Positions 17,323 to 27,600 of a DNA stretch of 64,000 nucleotides are shown piece after piece. The notes under the pieces are model-generated. The model was not told the DNA's origin. It worked only from the letters and a program-made list of their open reading frames with translations, and ran no database searches. Source of the stretch: Flavobacteriales bacterium (lineage in GTDB: Bacteria; Bacteroidota; Bacteroidia; Flavobacteriales_D; Sanyastnellaceae). Positions within the stretch are counted from its first letter, which is position 1. Each line of letters opens with the position of its first letter. The stretch is taken from the NCBI GenBank assembly GCA_022447625.1, contig JAKVAX010000002.1, forward strand, positions 124,001 through 188,000, read 5' to 3'. Both the position numbers and the translations under genes were made by a program.

Positions 17323-18239
17323 AATCCCGCACAAAAAACCTGTTGTTGATGCACTTAATCGTGCTCATCTTCGGATTCACTGGAATATTAGGGAAGCTGA
17401 TTACAATCGACGCTGAGCCACTGGTGTTTTGGCGTTGTGCTATTGCTTCACTGGCATTAGGGCTGTTCCTAGGGGTTGAACGAATGCTAAAGCGCTTCTC
17501 TCGAAAAGCCACACTGCAAATGATGGGGATTGGTCTAATCGCCGCAGCGCACTGGGTAACTTTTTTCGCAGCCATCAAAAAATCAACAGTCTCTGTTGCC
17601 CTCGCTACATTAGCTTCTACAGCACTATTCGTGAGCTTTTTTGAGCCAATGGTCATGAAACGAAAGCTCGACTTTAGAGAGATTATTCTGGGAGTGCTCG
17701 TGATCGTTGGACTCGTTTGCATCTTTAGTTTCGAGACGAAGTATAAGCTGGGGATTGTCTTAGCGCTAATCAGTGCGTTTTTAGCTGCGGCATTTAGCAC
17801 CCTCAATGCGGTTCAAATCAAACATAGAGACGCGGTCAATATTAGTTTTTACGAAATGCTTGCTGCCGCAGCAGGAGTATTCATTTACCTATCTTTAACT
17901 GGAGGTGTGAACGCAGATCTAGTCAATCTCTCTCACCAAGATTGGAGCTGGCTTCTCTTACTCGGAACCTTTGCTACTGCTTTCGCCTTTGTAATTAGCG
18001 TGGAGGTGATGAAGGTGCTTTCAGCTTTTACCGTTGCTTTGACCATTAATTTGGAACCGATTTACAGTATTGTGTTGGCCTTGTTAATCTTCGGCGAGGA
18101 GGAAAAAATGACAGCAGGATTCTATGTTGGGGCGGCCATTATTTTAGGCACCTTGTTTATAGATGCAATCATTAAACGCCGTGATGCGGAGAGGAGGAAA
18201 GCCAAAGGCGCACTAGACGGCGAAGAATCGAGCAGCTAG
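17319..18239 (+). CDS. DMT superfamily transporter (EamA domains)
   Basis: A 306-residue polytopic membrane protein with about ten hydrophobic helices, arranged as two EamA repeats (roughly 10-140 and 150-285). The family exports metabolites such as amino acids or other small molecules; the substrate cannot be deduced. Starting with MKSRTKNLLLMHLIVLIFGF, it overlaps the DUF502 gene by four bases. A basic, Arg/Lys-rich C-terminus (KRRDAERRKAKG) fits a cytoplasmic tail. Its 3' end overlaps the convergent hemW gene by 27 bases. Confidence 0.85.
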   Translation: MKSRTKNLLLMHLIVLIFGFTGILGKLITIDAEPLVFWRCAIASLALGLFLGVERMLKRFSRKATLQMMGIGLIAAAHWVTFFAAIKKSTVSVALATLASTALFVSFFEPMVMKRKLDFREIILGVLVIVGLVCIFSFETKYKLGIVLALISAFLAAAFSTLNAVQIKHRDAVNISFYEMLAAAAGVFIYLSLTGGVNADLVNLSHQDWSWLLLLGTFATAFAFVISVEVMKVLSAFTVALTINLEPIYSIVLALLIFGEEEKMTAGFYVGAAIILGTLFIDAIIKRRDAERRKAKGALDGEESSS

Positions 18240-19337
18240 ATCATCTGCGATCATCCAAGAGGATTCGGCTACGCGGTAGCGATTGTCTTCACGAATTATT
18301 TGGCCAAGTGCTATCGCTTGTTTCCACCCTTCAGGCTCCACCATTGAGGGATTCGTTCCGAAGTGAGTATTCATTTCTTCCAAGTTGATGCCGCGAGCTG
18401 TTCTGAGACCGGTCATCAACGACTCATTGTATCGATCAAGAGGGGAGAGATCTTCGGTTTCAAAATATGGCGCGTCTTGAAGGAGCGCATTGATATACTT
18501 GCGATTATGACTGACGTTCCATCGGCGTTGTCCATTTACGAATGAGTGAGCGCCCGGACCAATTCCAAGGTAGGGCGTGCCTTCCCAGTATGACGAGTTG
18601 TGTTGAGCTTTATGCTGATTTCGAGCAAAGTTCGAGATCTCGTAATGCGAAAATCCGTGTTTTTGAGCGAGTGAACAGAGCAGTTCATATTCTCGCGCCA
18701 CTTGTGCTTCTGGTGCGATAGGCGCCTTGCCCCTGTGCACTTGATGTCCGTAGGCCGTGCCTTCTTCTACGGTCAAAATATAGGCTGAAAAGTGATTGAC
18801 GTCTAAGTTGAATAGATGGTTGAGGTTTTCTTCCCACTCTTTTCCTGTCCACAAGGGAACGCCATAAATCAAATCGACGGTGAGCGAATGAAAACCGGCA
18901 TTCGTGGCGCGGTCTATGGCACGCAAGGCTTCTTCGGCATTGTGCGCTCGATTCATCCACTTCAAATCGCTATCGCGGAATGACTGGATTCCGATAGAGA
19001 GGCGGTTGATTCCTGCATCTTTCCACGCGGCCAGCTTCTCTGGAAGTAAGTCGTCAGGGTTGGCCTCTAGGGTAATTTCAGACTCATGGTTCAGGGTAGC
19101 GTTCGAGCGCACGAAGTCGATGAACTCTCGAATCGAGTTTGGAGACAAAATGCTAGGTGTTCCTCCCCCTAAGTAAATGCTGTTGATACTGCCCTCGGCG
19201 TCATCTATGCGCTGACGAAGTTCCTTGAGCATGGCGCGCTGCATATCCTCAGCAGTATCCATGACGGTGCTGAAATGGAAATCGCAGTAGTGACACGCTT
19301 GTTTGCAATACGGTATGTGTAGGTAAATTCCCGCCAT
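18213..19337 (-). CDS. hemW: Radical SAM heme chaperone HemW
   Basis: A 374-residue radical SAM protein. The cluster motif is HIPYCKQACHYCDFHF (Cys11, Cys15, Cys18), with the extra aromatic/Cys pattern typical of the HemN/HemW group, and the GGGTPS motif follows. The C-terminal HemW domain ends after residue 360. HemW binds heme and inserts it into target proteins; older annotations call it an oxygen-independent coproporphyrinogen III oxidase. The short N-terminus lacks the extension of true HemN, which favours HemW. Its ATG shares one base with the stop of the M1 aminopeptidase gene upstream, so the two are probably co-transcribed. The 3' end overlaps the DMT gene. Confidence 0.9.
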   Translation of the reverse strand: MAGIYLHIPYCKQACHYCDFHFSTVMDTAEDMQRAMLKELRQRIDDAEGSINSIYLGGGTPSILSPNSIREFIDFVRSNATLNHESEITLEANPDDLLPEKLAAWKDAGINRLSIGIQSFRDSDLKWMNRAHNAEEALRAIDRATNAGFHSLTVDLIYGVPLWTGKEWEENLNHLFNLDVNHFSAYILTVEEGTAYGHQVHRGKAPIAPEAQVAREYELLCSLAQKHGFSHYEISNFARNQHKAQHNSSYWEGTPYLGIGPGAHSFVNGQRRWNVSHNRKYINALLQDAPYFETEDLSPLDRYNESLMTGLRTARGINLEEMNTHFGTNPSMVEPEGWKQAIALGQIIREDNRYRVAESSWMIADDLAARFFAV

Positions 19338-21913
19338 TATTCTAACTCACTCAAGACTCCTTGAAGTGAAGGGTTTTCCTCGTTTTCAAGCAGACGTGCA
19401 TGCAGTTCTCGAGCGTCTTCCAAGACGGGATTATCTACTCCTTCAACTGACATTGATTCCAAACGCACAATCACCGCATTGAGCAAGCGGTAGTTAGAAA
19501 CATTGACCCACCAAACACCAGGTTCCGCAGAAACTTCTTCAACCAATAAAAGGGCTGATTTACAGGTTTCGGCATTTTGGGTTTGCAGGTAAGCGGCGTA
19601 CTGCTGCAGCAAGTCGTACTTCATGAAAGGCGACTTTTCTCTGATTTGCAGCTCAAAGAATGATTGGTGAGAAGGTTCACCAGAGGCAATATACACCTCG
19701 GCGATAGCCTCAAGAACATCACTAGACTCAGAATCAGCCATGTCATTAGCATATCCAACGGCCTTTTCCAGATTAACACTTGCCAATGCCTCAAGGGATG
19801 CCGCATTGATGAAGTAACTACGCTCTTTCTCAACACCCGCGATGAGGTCATCTTCTGAGATCAGTTCAGCAGCATCTTCAGCTAATAAACGAATGGCGCG
19901 TGATCTTGTGCTCGTTTTCGGGTCATTTTGAGCAATCACCTGGATTTTCATCAACGCCATTTCTGAAATAGAGTCCATTTCCGATAAAAGGCTCATACTC
20001 TTCGATCGAATGTACCAGTGAGGATCGCTTAATGCAGCTTCAAGAATCATGGCGTGTTCTTGCTTTGGATCTTTATCAATGTGTTCCAAGACCTCCAGGC
20101 GATGACGGAAGTCGCCGCCCTTCATGAATTGTTTAGCCCACCATTCTTCAGGCTTGCGATCATCCCTTTCACAGAGCAGTGCGCGGTTCGCGTCAACATC
20201 AATCCAACTCGGCTCTTCGCTCACGTTAAATCGGAAAACCTCTTCGTTTTGAGAGACCATGATTTCATGATGAACAACATCGTCTCCATAGTAGATATCC
20301 AACAGCACCGGGAAACTATAAAGCGGGTTGTTGTTGAGGTTTTGAGTCTGCTCTACGACCACTTGCATTTGCTTGAGTGAGTCGTCATAGAAGTAGCTAT
20401 AAGTCAATTCAGGGTGTCCTGCCTGGTAGAACCACTGGTCAAAGAACCAGTTGAGGTCTAGTCCGGTAACGTCTTCAAATGCATGACGCAGCTTGTCGGC
20501 TTCAGCATCTTTGAAAGCGTTCTCTTTGAGGTAAACATTGAGCGACTTAAAGAAAGCAGAGTCACCCACCGTGCGGCGAAGCATATGTAAGATGCGCCCC
20601 CCCTTGTTGTATGAGTGGGCGTCGAACATATCTTCCTTATCGTCATACTCAAAACGAATGAGCGGTACGCGCTTCGTACGTGCTTCATTGATATAACCAC
20701 GCTCACTTTGCCAACCGCGGAAGTCAGCCTCGTCTACTCCGTATTTGTATTCCGCCCATAAGTACTCACCGTAGGTGGCGAATGACTCGTTCAAGGGAAG
20801 GTGAGACCAGCTTTCACAGGTAACAAGATCACCAAACCAATGGTGGAATAACTCGTGGGCAATCACGTCTTCGTAATCATAGTCGAGCAGCTCGCGGTCT
20901 GTTTGATTTAGGAACTCACCATGAATCACCGAGGTGGTGTTCTCCATGGCTCCAGAAACGTAGTCGCGTACGATGATTTGAGAGTACTTATCCCAAGGGT
21001 ATTCGTAATCGAGCACATCGCTATAGAACGTCAGCATTTCAGGCGTGTTCCCGAAGATGTTATAGGCGTAGTTAGCATAGTCGCGTTCCACGTAGTAATT
21101 CACAGGAATTTCTGCGCCATTGGCCTTTTCCCAGCGGTCATGAGCAATGATGAAATCTCCAGCCGCCATCATCGCGAGGTAAGGAGGGTGGGCGAGGTCC
21201 ATCTTCCAGTAATCAGTGCGCGTATTGTCAGCATTGAAGTTGCTGTAGATGAGCGTTCCATTGGATAGGGTTTGGAACTCTTTGCGCACGGTCATGAAGA
21301 TTTCCTGCGTCATGCGTTCCGCTGGGGTGTCAATGGTTGGGAACCAGACAGAACTTGACTCTGTTTGCCCTTGGGTCCAGACTTGGGTTGGCTTGTCTAC
21401 ATCAGAGCTGTCAGGGTTGATGAAGTACAGTCCTTTCGCATCGGTAATGGCCGCGCTTCCTTGCGCTTCGAATGCGTCGGGCTTGGCAACGTAATCAATG
21501 CGCAAGGTGTATTCTTCGAGTCGACTGAATTTCCGCGCTAGCGAAATGTCAAGGAACAAACCGTCATACTCAAAAGTCAAAGGAGTTTCCACAGAATCTA
21601 CAAGAACAACGCTGTTGATGTCCATGCCTTTGGCATCGAGAACCAAGCGATCAGAAGGATAGAACCAAGGCTTTAACGTGAGCTCAGCCACCCCGTTGAG
21701 ATAGCGGTTTTGCCAATCGAAACTGACGTCGAGACGTGTGTGAAGAAGATCGTGAAACTTCTATTCGGTTTGACGAAGCTCACGTGGCTTTTCAGGTGTG
21801 ATTTCAATTTCATCGAGAACGATCTCAATGGGTTCAGGAGCTGCAGTTTCACGGATGACACCACAGGCTGCCAATAAGAAACACAGAGATAAGGAAAGGA
21901 TAATTCTGATCAT
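19337..21913 (-). pseudogene. M1 family aminopeptidase lipoprotein, interrupted by one in-frame TAG
   Basis: The uninterrupted part from GTG at 21691 encodes 784 residues of a zinc M1 aminopeptidase: GAMENTT substrate loop, HELFHHWFGD zinc motif with the downstream glutamate (LNESFATYGEY), and HEAT-like C-terminal repeats. This part lacks the normal N-terminus. In the same frame upstream, ATG at 21913 starts a lipoprotein signal (MIRIILSLSLCFLLAAC), and the family-typical segment HDLLHTRLDVSFDWQNRYL lies just before the GTG. The only break is TAG at 21761-21763. The gene is therefore either a recent nonsense pseudogene, a sequencing error, or read through. An internally started product would lack the export signal and part of the first beta domain. 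hemW follows directly. Confidence 0.8.
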
Positions 21914-22019
21914 AGATCGCGTTCTATGAGTACAAACATCGTTAATCAGCGCTAGTTCTGTTCAAACACCGGCCAAGATTGCTTCAGCTATTTAGTAGTT
22001 TAGCGGAAAATTCTTCGAG

Positions 22020-22529
22020 ATGTCGAAAGTCACAGTAAACGGGAAAGATAGTTGGGAATTCGAGCAGAGCGCTACGAAACTCCTTATTGACGGCGTAACC
22101 AACGACGCAGTGGTGGAGTCGATTTCTGACACGCAACTCATGGTGAAGCCAAGTGGTGGCGCACGTCAGTTCGTTATTGACATTATTGAAGTAGATCACG
22201 AAGCGAAGAAAGCGATGTTGAGCATTGGGTCAAGTCGTTATGAGGTAGACCTTAAATCAGAGCTTGACCAACTTCTCGAGAAAATGGGAATGGGTGCAGG
22301 AGCTGGCGCATTGCAACGCAAAGTGAAGGCGCCAATGCCAGGACTTGTGATCGATGTGATGGTAACACCAGGTCAAGAAGTTCAGAAAGACGAGCCGATC
22401 TTGATTTTAGAAGCCATGAAGATGGAAAATGTCATCAAAGCACCACGTGACGGTGCCATCAAAGCCGTTGGTGTTGAGAAAGGTGCAGCCATTGAGAAAA
22501 ACGCCCTTCTAATAGAATTCGAATCATAG
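22020..22529 (+). CDS. Biotin carboxyl carrier protein (biotinyl-domain protein)
   Basis: A 169-residue carrier with a C-terminal biotinyl domain. The biotin attachment motif EAMKMEN places the modified lysine at Lys134, and APMPGLV at about 104-110 marks the start of the domain. The N-terminal 85 residues are a beta-rich extension as in Bacteroidota carrier subunits of acyl-CoA carboxylases or decarboxylases. It would shuttle carboxybiotin between biotin carboxylase and carboxyltransferase subunits, but neither partner is adjacent, so the complex (acetyl-, propionyl- or other acyl-CoA carboxylase) is undecided. The gene is divergent from the M1 aminopeptidase gene. Confidence 0.9.
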   Translation: MSKVTVNGKDSWEFEQSATKLLIDGVTNDAVVESISDTQLMVKPSGGARQFVIDIIEVDHEAKKAMLSIGSSRYEVDLKSELDQLLEKMGMGAGAGALQRKVKAPMPGLVIDVMVTPGQEVQKDEPILILEAMKMENVIKAPRDGAIKAVGVEKGAAIEKNALLIEFES

Positions 22530-22533
22530 GCGG

Positions 22534-22559
22534 GAACGCTTTCCTTCTTTTTAGCGTTC
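22534..22559 (+). terminator. Weak hairpin after the biotin carrier gene
   Basis: A 7-bp stem GAACGCT/AGCGTTC around a 12-nt pyrimidine-rich loop begins four bases after the stop codon. No T run follows it, and a second small 5-bp hairpin (CACAC/GTGTG) lies at 22564-22577. It may act as a transcript end or stabiliser; the evidence is limited to base pairing. Confidence 0.35.
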
Positions 22560-22660
22560 TATACACACAAGCGTGTGAAAAATAAGAGAGCGGCCCCGTG
22601 GAGGGCCCTGTGCTAGTTGTACCTTTATTTTTTGACGTACAGCACGCGAAAAGCTGTGTT

Positions 22661-23644
22661 ATGACCAGATTTACAACAATACTCATCCTGTGTCTTGTGA
22701 GTGGTTTTCAAGCCCTCACCCAAGACTGTGGATCGCCTACGCTACTTTGCGCAGAAACCTCAAACCCGGATTCGCTGACGAATGCGGCACCTGTTGCTTT
22801 CAGCTGCATGGATGCCCTCTACACGAACTACTACAGTTTCTCTACAAACACCAACGCCAACAACACAGGCAATGTTACCCTTTCAGTGAGCGGCATTGAT
22901 TGTATGACCAGCGGAGGCAACGATACGATCCAAGCGATCATTGTAGAGGTTCCTGCAGGAGGCGACCCGTGTCAACCTATAAGCTACGTTCAGGTTTCTG
23001 ACTGTTTATCTGACACGCTTGACTTTTCTTTAGAAAGTGATGACCTCTCGGCGAACACCGATTACATCGTGATTCTCGGAACGAACCATGACCCAGCGAA
23101 TGGGCCATGTGACTTCAATGTCAGCATTGACGGTCCAGCCGTGGATATCAATGCATGTTGTGATCAAGAGATTTCGCTGGGGCAGAGCGCAACCATTAAT
23201 GCCAGCGGTGCAGAGGCCATTCCGGGATACTCTTGGAGCCCGGCATTGACGCTTGACACTGCCATTGGTAACGAAGTCGTAGCGATTCCAAATGAAACAA
23301 CGGAGTACACCTTAACTGGTTTTGTTGGTGACTGCGAGGTGACAGACATTGTGACCATCATCGTGGGCCCACCCGTCGGAATCCCGAATACCATCACACC
23401 AAACGGCGATGAAATCAACGATCGATGGAAGATTAGTGGAATCTCTGATTTCCCGAATGCCCAAATCACCGTATTTGATCGTTGGGGCCAGGTGGTGTTC
23501 AAAGACATTGGATACGCTGAACCTTGGGATGGAACAAATCGAGGAAAAAAACTTCCAACGGCGACGTACTACTACGTAATTGAGCTGAATTCGACAGACA
23601 TTCAAATTGATCCGATTACTGGCGCAATAACACTGGTGCACTAA
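22661..23644 (+). CDS. Secreted protein with T9SS type-B (CHU_C) sorting domain
   Basis: A 327-residue exported protein. The signal peptide MTRFTTILILCLVSGFQALTQ sets the start at 22661; a longer reading from 22598 would put residues before the signal and is rejected. A Cys-rich beta domain occupies about 22-180, an Ig-like segment about 180-240, and the C-terminal gliding-motility-associated domain about 245-327 (TITPNGDEINDRWKISGI, FDRWGQVVF, WDGTNRGKKLPTATYYYVI). The stop overlaps the ATG of the next gene, a PorP/SprF-family protein, by one base (TAATG). Known SprB/SprF pairs suggest the neighbour helps secrete or anchor this protein. Confidence 0.85.
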   Translation: MTRFTTILILCLVSGFQALTQDCGSPTLLCAETSNPDSLTNAAPVAFSCMDALYTNYYSFSTNTNANNTGNVTLSVSGIDCMTSGGNDTIQAIIVEVPAGGDPCQPISYVQVSDCLSDTLDFSLESDDLSANTDYIVILGTNHDPANGPCDFNVSIDGPAVDINACCDQEISLGQSATINASGAEAIPGYSWSPALTLDTAIGNEVVAIPNETTEYTLTGFVGDCEVTDIVTIIVGPPVGIPNTITPNGDEINDRWKISGISDFPNAQITVFDRWGQVVFKDIGYAEPWDGTNRGKKLPTATYYYVIELNSTDIQIDPITGAITLVH

Positions 23645-24573
23645 TGAAGAAGATTCTGCTCATCAGCATAATAGCGCTAGCAGGCCTCTCAATGAAGGGT
23701 CAGCAAATGCCGTTGTATTCGCACTACGTCTTGAATTACCTTCAGATCAACCCGGCTGTTGCAGGTTCACAACCATGTCTCGACATGAAGATTGGATATC
23801 GCAGACAATGGATGGGGATTGGCGAAGGTCCACGAACTGCTTTTGGCAACATTCACGGGTCTTTCGGAAAGAAGAAACACAACTTCCACGGAGTGGGCGG
23901 ACAGGTGTTCACAGATGATACTGGTGCGATTGGCTTCACTGGAATGAACGGAGTGTACGCGTATCATATGAAAATGAACCGCAAGTATTACCTCAGCGCA
24001 GGTATTGGGGTTGGTTTCATGCAATACAGAATTGACCTTGGAGGAATTGTATTACCTGACGTTCAGGTGGTGAATGACCCGGCATTTGCAGGTTCATCCA
24101 GTGAGTTCTTATTCCCGCAGATTCAATTTGGCCTTTGGTTGTACAAAGAAGATCGTTTCTATGGATTTGCCATTCACAACTTGACAGAGAACGCCCTTTC
24201 GATTCTACCAGGATCTGCAATGAGAAGACACTATTCTTTTGCTGCAGGTAGAGCGATTGAGATGCAAGATGGGTTTATGTTTAAGCCATCTGCTCACTTG
24301 CAATACGTGGCTTCTTCGCGAGCGTCGATTGACCTCACAGCAATGTTTGATTACAAAGAAAAGGTGCAAGTAGGAGTTGGTTTCCGCAGTGAAAGTGGGA
24401 TTACCGGACTTCTCCGTGTAGACCTTTTCCGATATGTAACCCTTGGCTATGCGTATGACTTCGCATTGTCGAGAATTAGATTTGACGGGCGTCACACGCA
24501 TGAAGTAGTGCTTGGAATTCAGGCGTGTGCAGGAAATGAAGGCAGAGCGGTGCCTTGTGCGGCTTATCAATAA
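23644..24573 (+). CDS. PorP/SprF family type IX secretion outer-membrane protein (first copy)
   Basis: A 309-residue outer-membrane beta-barrel of the PorP/SprF family, with signal peptide MKKILLISIIALAGLSMKGQ. The early block MPLYSHYVLNYLQINPAVAGS and the RQWMGIGEGPRT segment are hallmarks of the family, as is the final strand pattern with TLGYAYDFALS near the C-terminus. SprF is needed for secretion of the SprB adhesin in Flavobacterium johnsoniae, and PorP belongs to the P. gingivalis type IX system. Here the copy follows a CHU_C cargo gene with a one-base overlap and precedes the giant SprB-repeat gene by 66 bases, so it could serve either. Confidence 0.9.
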   Translation: MKKILLISIIALAGLSMKGQQMPLYSHYVLNYLQINPAVAGSQPCLDMKIGYRRQWMGIGEGPRTAFGNIHGSFGKKKHNFHGVGGQVFTDDTGAIGFTGMNGVYAYHMKMNRKYYLSAGIGVGFMQYRIDLGGIVLPDVQVVNDPAFAGSSSEFLFPQIQFGLWLYKEDRFYGFAIHNLTENALSILPGSAMRRHYSFAAGRAIEMQDGFMFKPSAHLQYVASSRASIDLTAMFDYKEKVQVGVGFRSESGITGLLRVDLFRYVTLGYAYDFALSRIRFDGRHTHEVVLGIQACAGNEGRAVPCAAYQ

Positions 24574-24597
24574 CCCCCCCAGACTGAAACAACACGA

Positions 24598-24619
24598 CCA
24601 CCCTATACGTATGGGGAGG
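24598..24619. promoter_or_regulatory. Near-perfect 22-nt inverted repeat before the giant adhesin gene
   Basis: Ten of eleven half-site positions can pair if one G-T pair is allowed, with a single A-A mismatch; the centre is TATACGTATG. It lies between the first SprF-like gene and the giant SprB-repeat gene, about 20 bases before the latter's start. There is no T run behind it. It may be a transcript-processing hairpin or an operator that allows independent control of the giant protein; this is inferred from position only. Confidence 0.45.
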
Positions 24620-24639
24620 CAGGTATAAATCGAAAACAA

Positions 24640-27600
24640 TTGATATCAACCTTTCGCCTCTTCTTTTTTGTAGGCTTTTGCCTGCTGGCATCCGTTGCTT
24701 CTAGCCAGTATTCCTGGGTAGGAGGAAATGGATCTTGGAATGACCCTTTGCATTGGTCTTCTTCGGAAGGAGCCGGTGGCATTGGGCTACCTGCTGCAAC
24801 CGATTATGTCGTCATTCCATCAAACGCCCAGATCACGATCGATGGGTCTGCCCAATGCGCAGACCTTATCTCGGAAGGAAATGCCCAAGTACAACTTACC
24901 GGAAATGGAACCTTGAATGTATCTGGAGACCTCATCGGCAACAACTTAGTCATTTCTATTCCCCAGGTAACGTTCTCTTCAGGGAGTCATCAGATCGACC
25001 TCTATCAAGCGCAAGCAACGAATTTCCATTTCAACAATGGTTGTGAAGCGCTTCTATTGAAAACCATACACACAGACGGCACAGTCTCTGGAGATGAGTG
25101 CTTGTTCCATTTGAATGGAAGAGGTGTGATTTGCGATCGGTTTCTTTTTTCTGACGCTCGCGCGGAATTGGACGTGGCTAGCGGAAAGATCTATGTTAAC
25201 GAACAACTTGAAGTAAACACAGCAGTTGAGGTAGACGAATTCGAGCCAAGTATATGGCCGAATGATGAAGCGACGATCAACCCTGGAGCGCTCACGGTAA
25301 ATGTAGCGAGAACAGCCACCTGTGGCACAGGACCGGGTCAAACACCGTTTACGATTACCGCCTCTGTAGCAACGAATTACAACGGAGAAGATATTAGCTG
25401 TAATGGCGCAGAAGACGGCGAGGCTACCGTTTCGGTGGTAGGCGGCGTAGGACCGTTTTCATTTCAATGGATTGGTGGTGACAGCCCCGGCTTCTTGCAA
25501 TCATACACCGGACTTGGCGCGGGTACATACACAGTACTTGTCACAGACCAAGGACAAGGAATCACCTGTGTAGACAACGTACAGCTGACAGAGCCGCCAC
25601 CGTTGACGGTATTCGACTTCATTTACACACCGCCGTCATGTGCAGGAAACTGTGATGGATCAGGAACACCGATTGTAATTGGTGGTATAGCTCCTTACAA
25701 CTTTGACTGGGGTAACGGCGAAACAGCGCAAACCGCATTCGCACTTTGCGAAGGAAACAATACCCTTGAATTTACGGATCTAAATGGGTGTGCTTTTGAC
25801 ACCTCTTTTGTGGTTGAAGTAGTTCCAATCTACGCCAACCTTGATATCACTAACGTACTATGTAACGGCACTTCAACAGGAGAGGCCACAGCCAACCCTG
25901 AGGGAGGAACGGGTGGTCCGTACCAAATAGATTGGTCTACTGGAGACGACGGAAACACTATAATAGGCCTTGACGCTGATAGCTATACGGTGACCATTAC
26001 AGATATCGGTGGTTGTTCCTATGACACGGCCTTTGTTATTAACGAAGAGCCACCGGTTACCATCACACTAGACAATAGCAACGACCCTTCTTGTGATGGA
26101 GGCGACGACGGAACAATTGATATTAGCATCAATGGTGGGCTTGCTCCGTATGATACTGACTGGACAGGCCCGAATGGCTTTGTTTCTGCCGACGAAGATC
26201 TGATAACACTCGAAGCGGGAACCTACGACCTTACGGTGATTGATCAGAATGGATGTCAGGCGCTCTTGAGCGTGACACTTGACAATCCAGATGCGATTGT
26301 CGTTGACGAAGACATCGAAGACATTGATTGTTTTGGTGACGCCAATGGATCAATTGAGATCGCTATTTCCGGAGGTCTGTCAAACTATACCACAGCTTGG
26401 ACGGGCCCGAACGGTTTCACCAGCGGCGACGAAGACATTTCAAACCTAGAGAATGGCGTGTATGATCTTGTAGTCACAGATGACAACGATTGTCAGGCAT
26501 TCTTCAGCTACAACATTACTTCGCCTTTCCCAATTGACGTGGATGAAGCCATTACTCCGATCTCTTGTAACGGAGCAGATGACGGTCAAATCGACATAAC
26601 TATCAGTGGAGGTTCAAACCCGTTCGACGCCGATTGGACAGGGCCAGGAGAATTCAACGCTACAGGCACATCGATTTCAGGACTGGAGCCTGGAACCTAC
26701 GACCTTGTAGTGACCGATGATAATGGTTGTCAAGCCTTCTTTAGCTATGAATTACTAGAGCCAGACCCATTGGTGTTTATCGTATTTATCACACCAATTA
26801 GCTGTAATGGCGCAGATGACGCTACGATCACGGTCAATGTGGTTGGTGGTACGGCGCCTTATGATTTCAGTTGGATAGGCCCGAACGGCTTTGTGAGTAC
26901 AGACCAAAACTTGATTGATTTAGGTCCGGGAACCTACGACCTTGTTGTTACAGATGACGCCGGTTGTCAGGGATTCACAACGGCAGTGATTGCCGAACCA
27001 GACCCAATCACCTTGATACCAGACATCACAGACCTTTCGTGTGGAGGTGCAGGGGATGGTGAAATCGACCTTTCTATTCTTGGTGGAACACCAGATTATG
27101 ATGTAGACTGGACAGGTCCGAACGGATTTACTTCTACCGACGAAGACATTACAAACCTTGAAGCCGGTGACTACGACGTTGTAGTAACTGACGTGGAAGG
27201 TTGTCAAGTTCTTGCCACTTACACCGTGAGTGAACTACCGCCGATTGTTTTAACCCTAGACGTCACACCAATCAGCTGTAATGCTGCTGATGATGCGGCC
27301 ATTGACCTTAGCATTGCTGGCGGTCAACCACCATACGATGTTAGCTGGGTAGGCCCGAACCTCTTCATCTCTACGATGGAAGATATTTCTGGACTGGAAC
27401 CAGGGTTTTACAACGTGTTGGTCGTAGATCAGAACGGTTGTTTCACTGAATCGAGCGTTGAGATTACCGAACCGGATGCGATTGATGTAACAGTTGATTC
27501 TATAGATCCAGAATGTAACAGCGAAGCCACGGGCGCGATCACTTTGACCATTAATGGAGGTGTTGATCCTGTTACTGTTTCATGGGATAGCGGCGATGTG

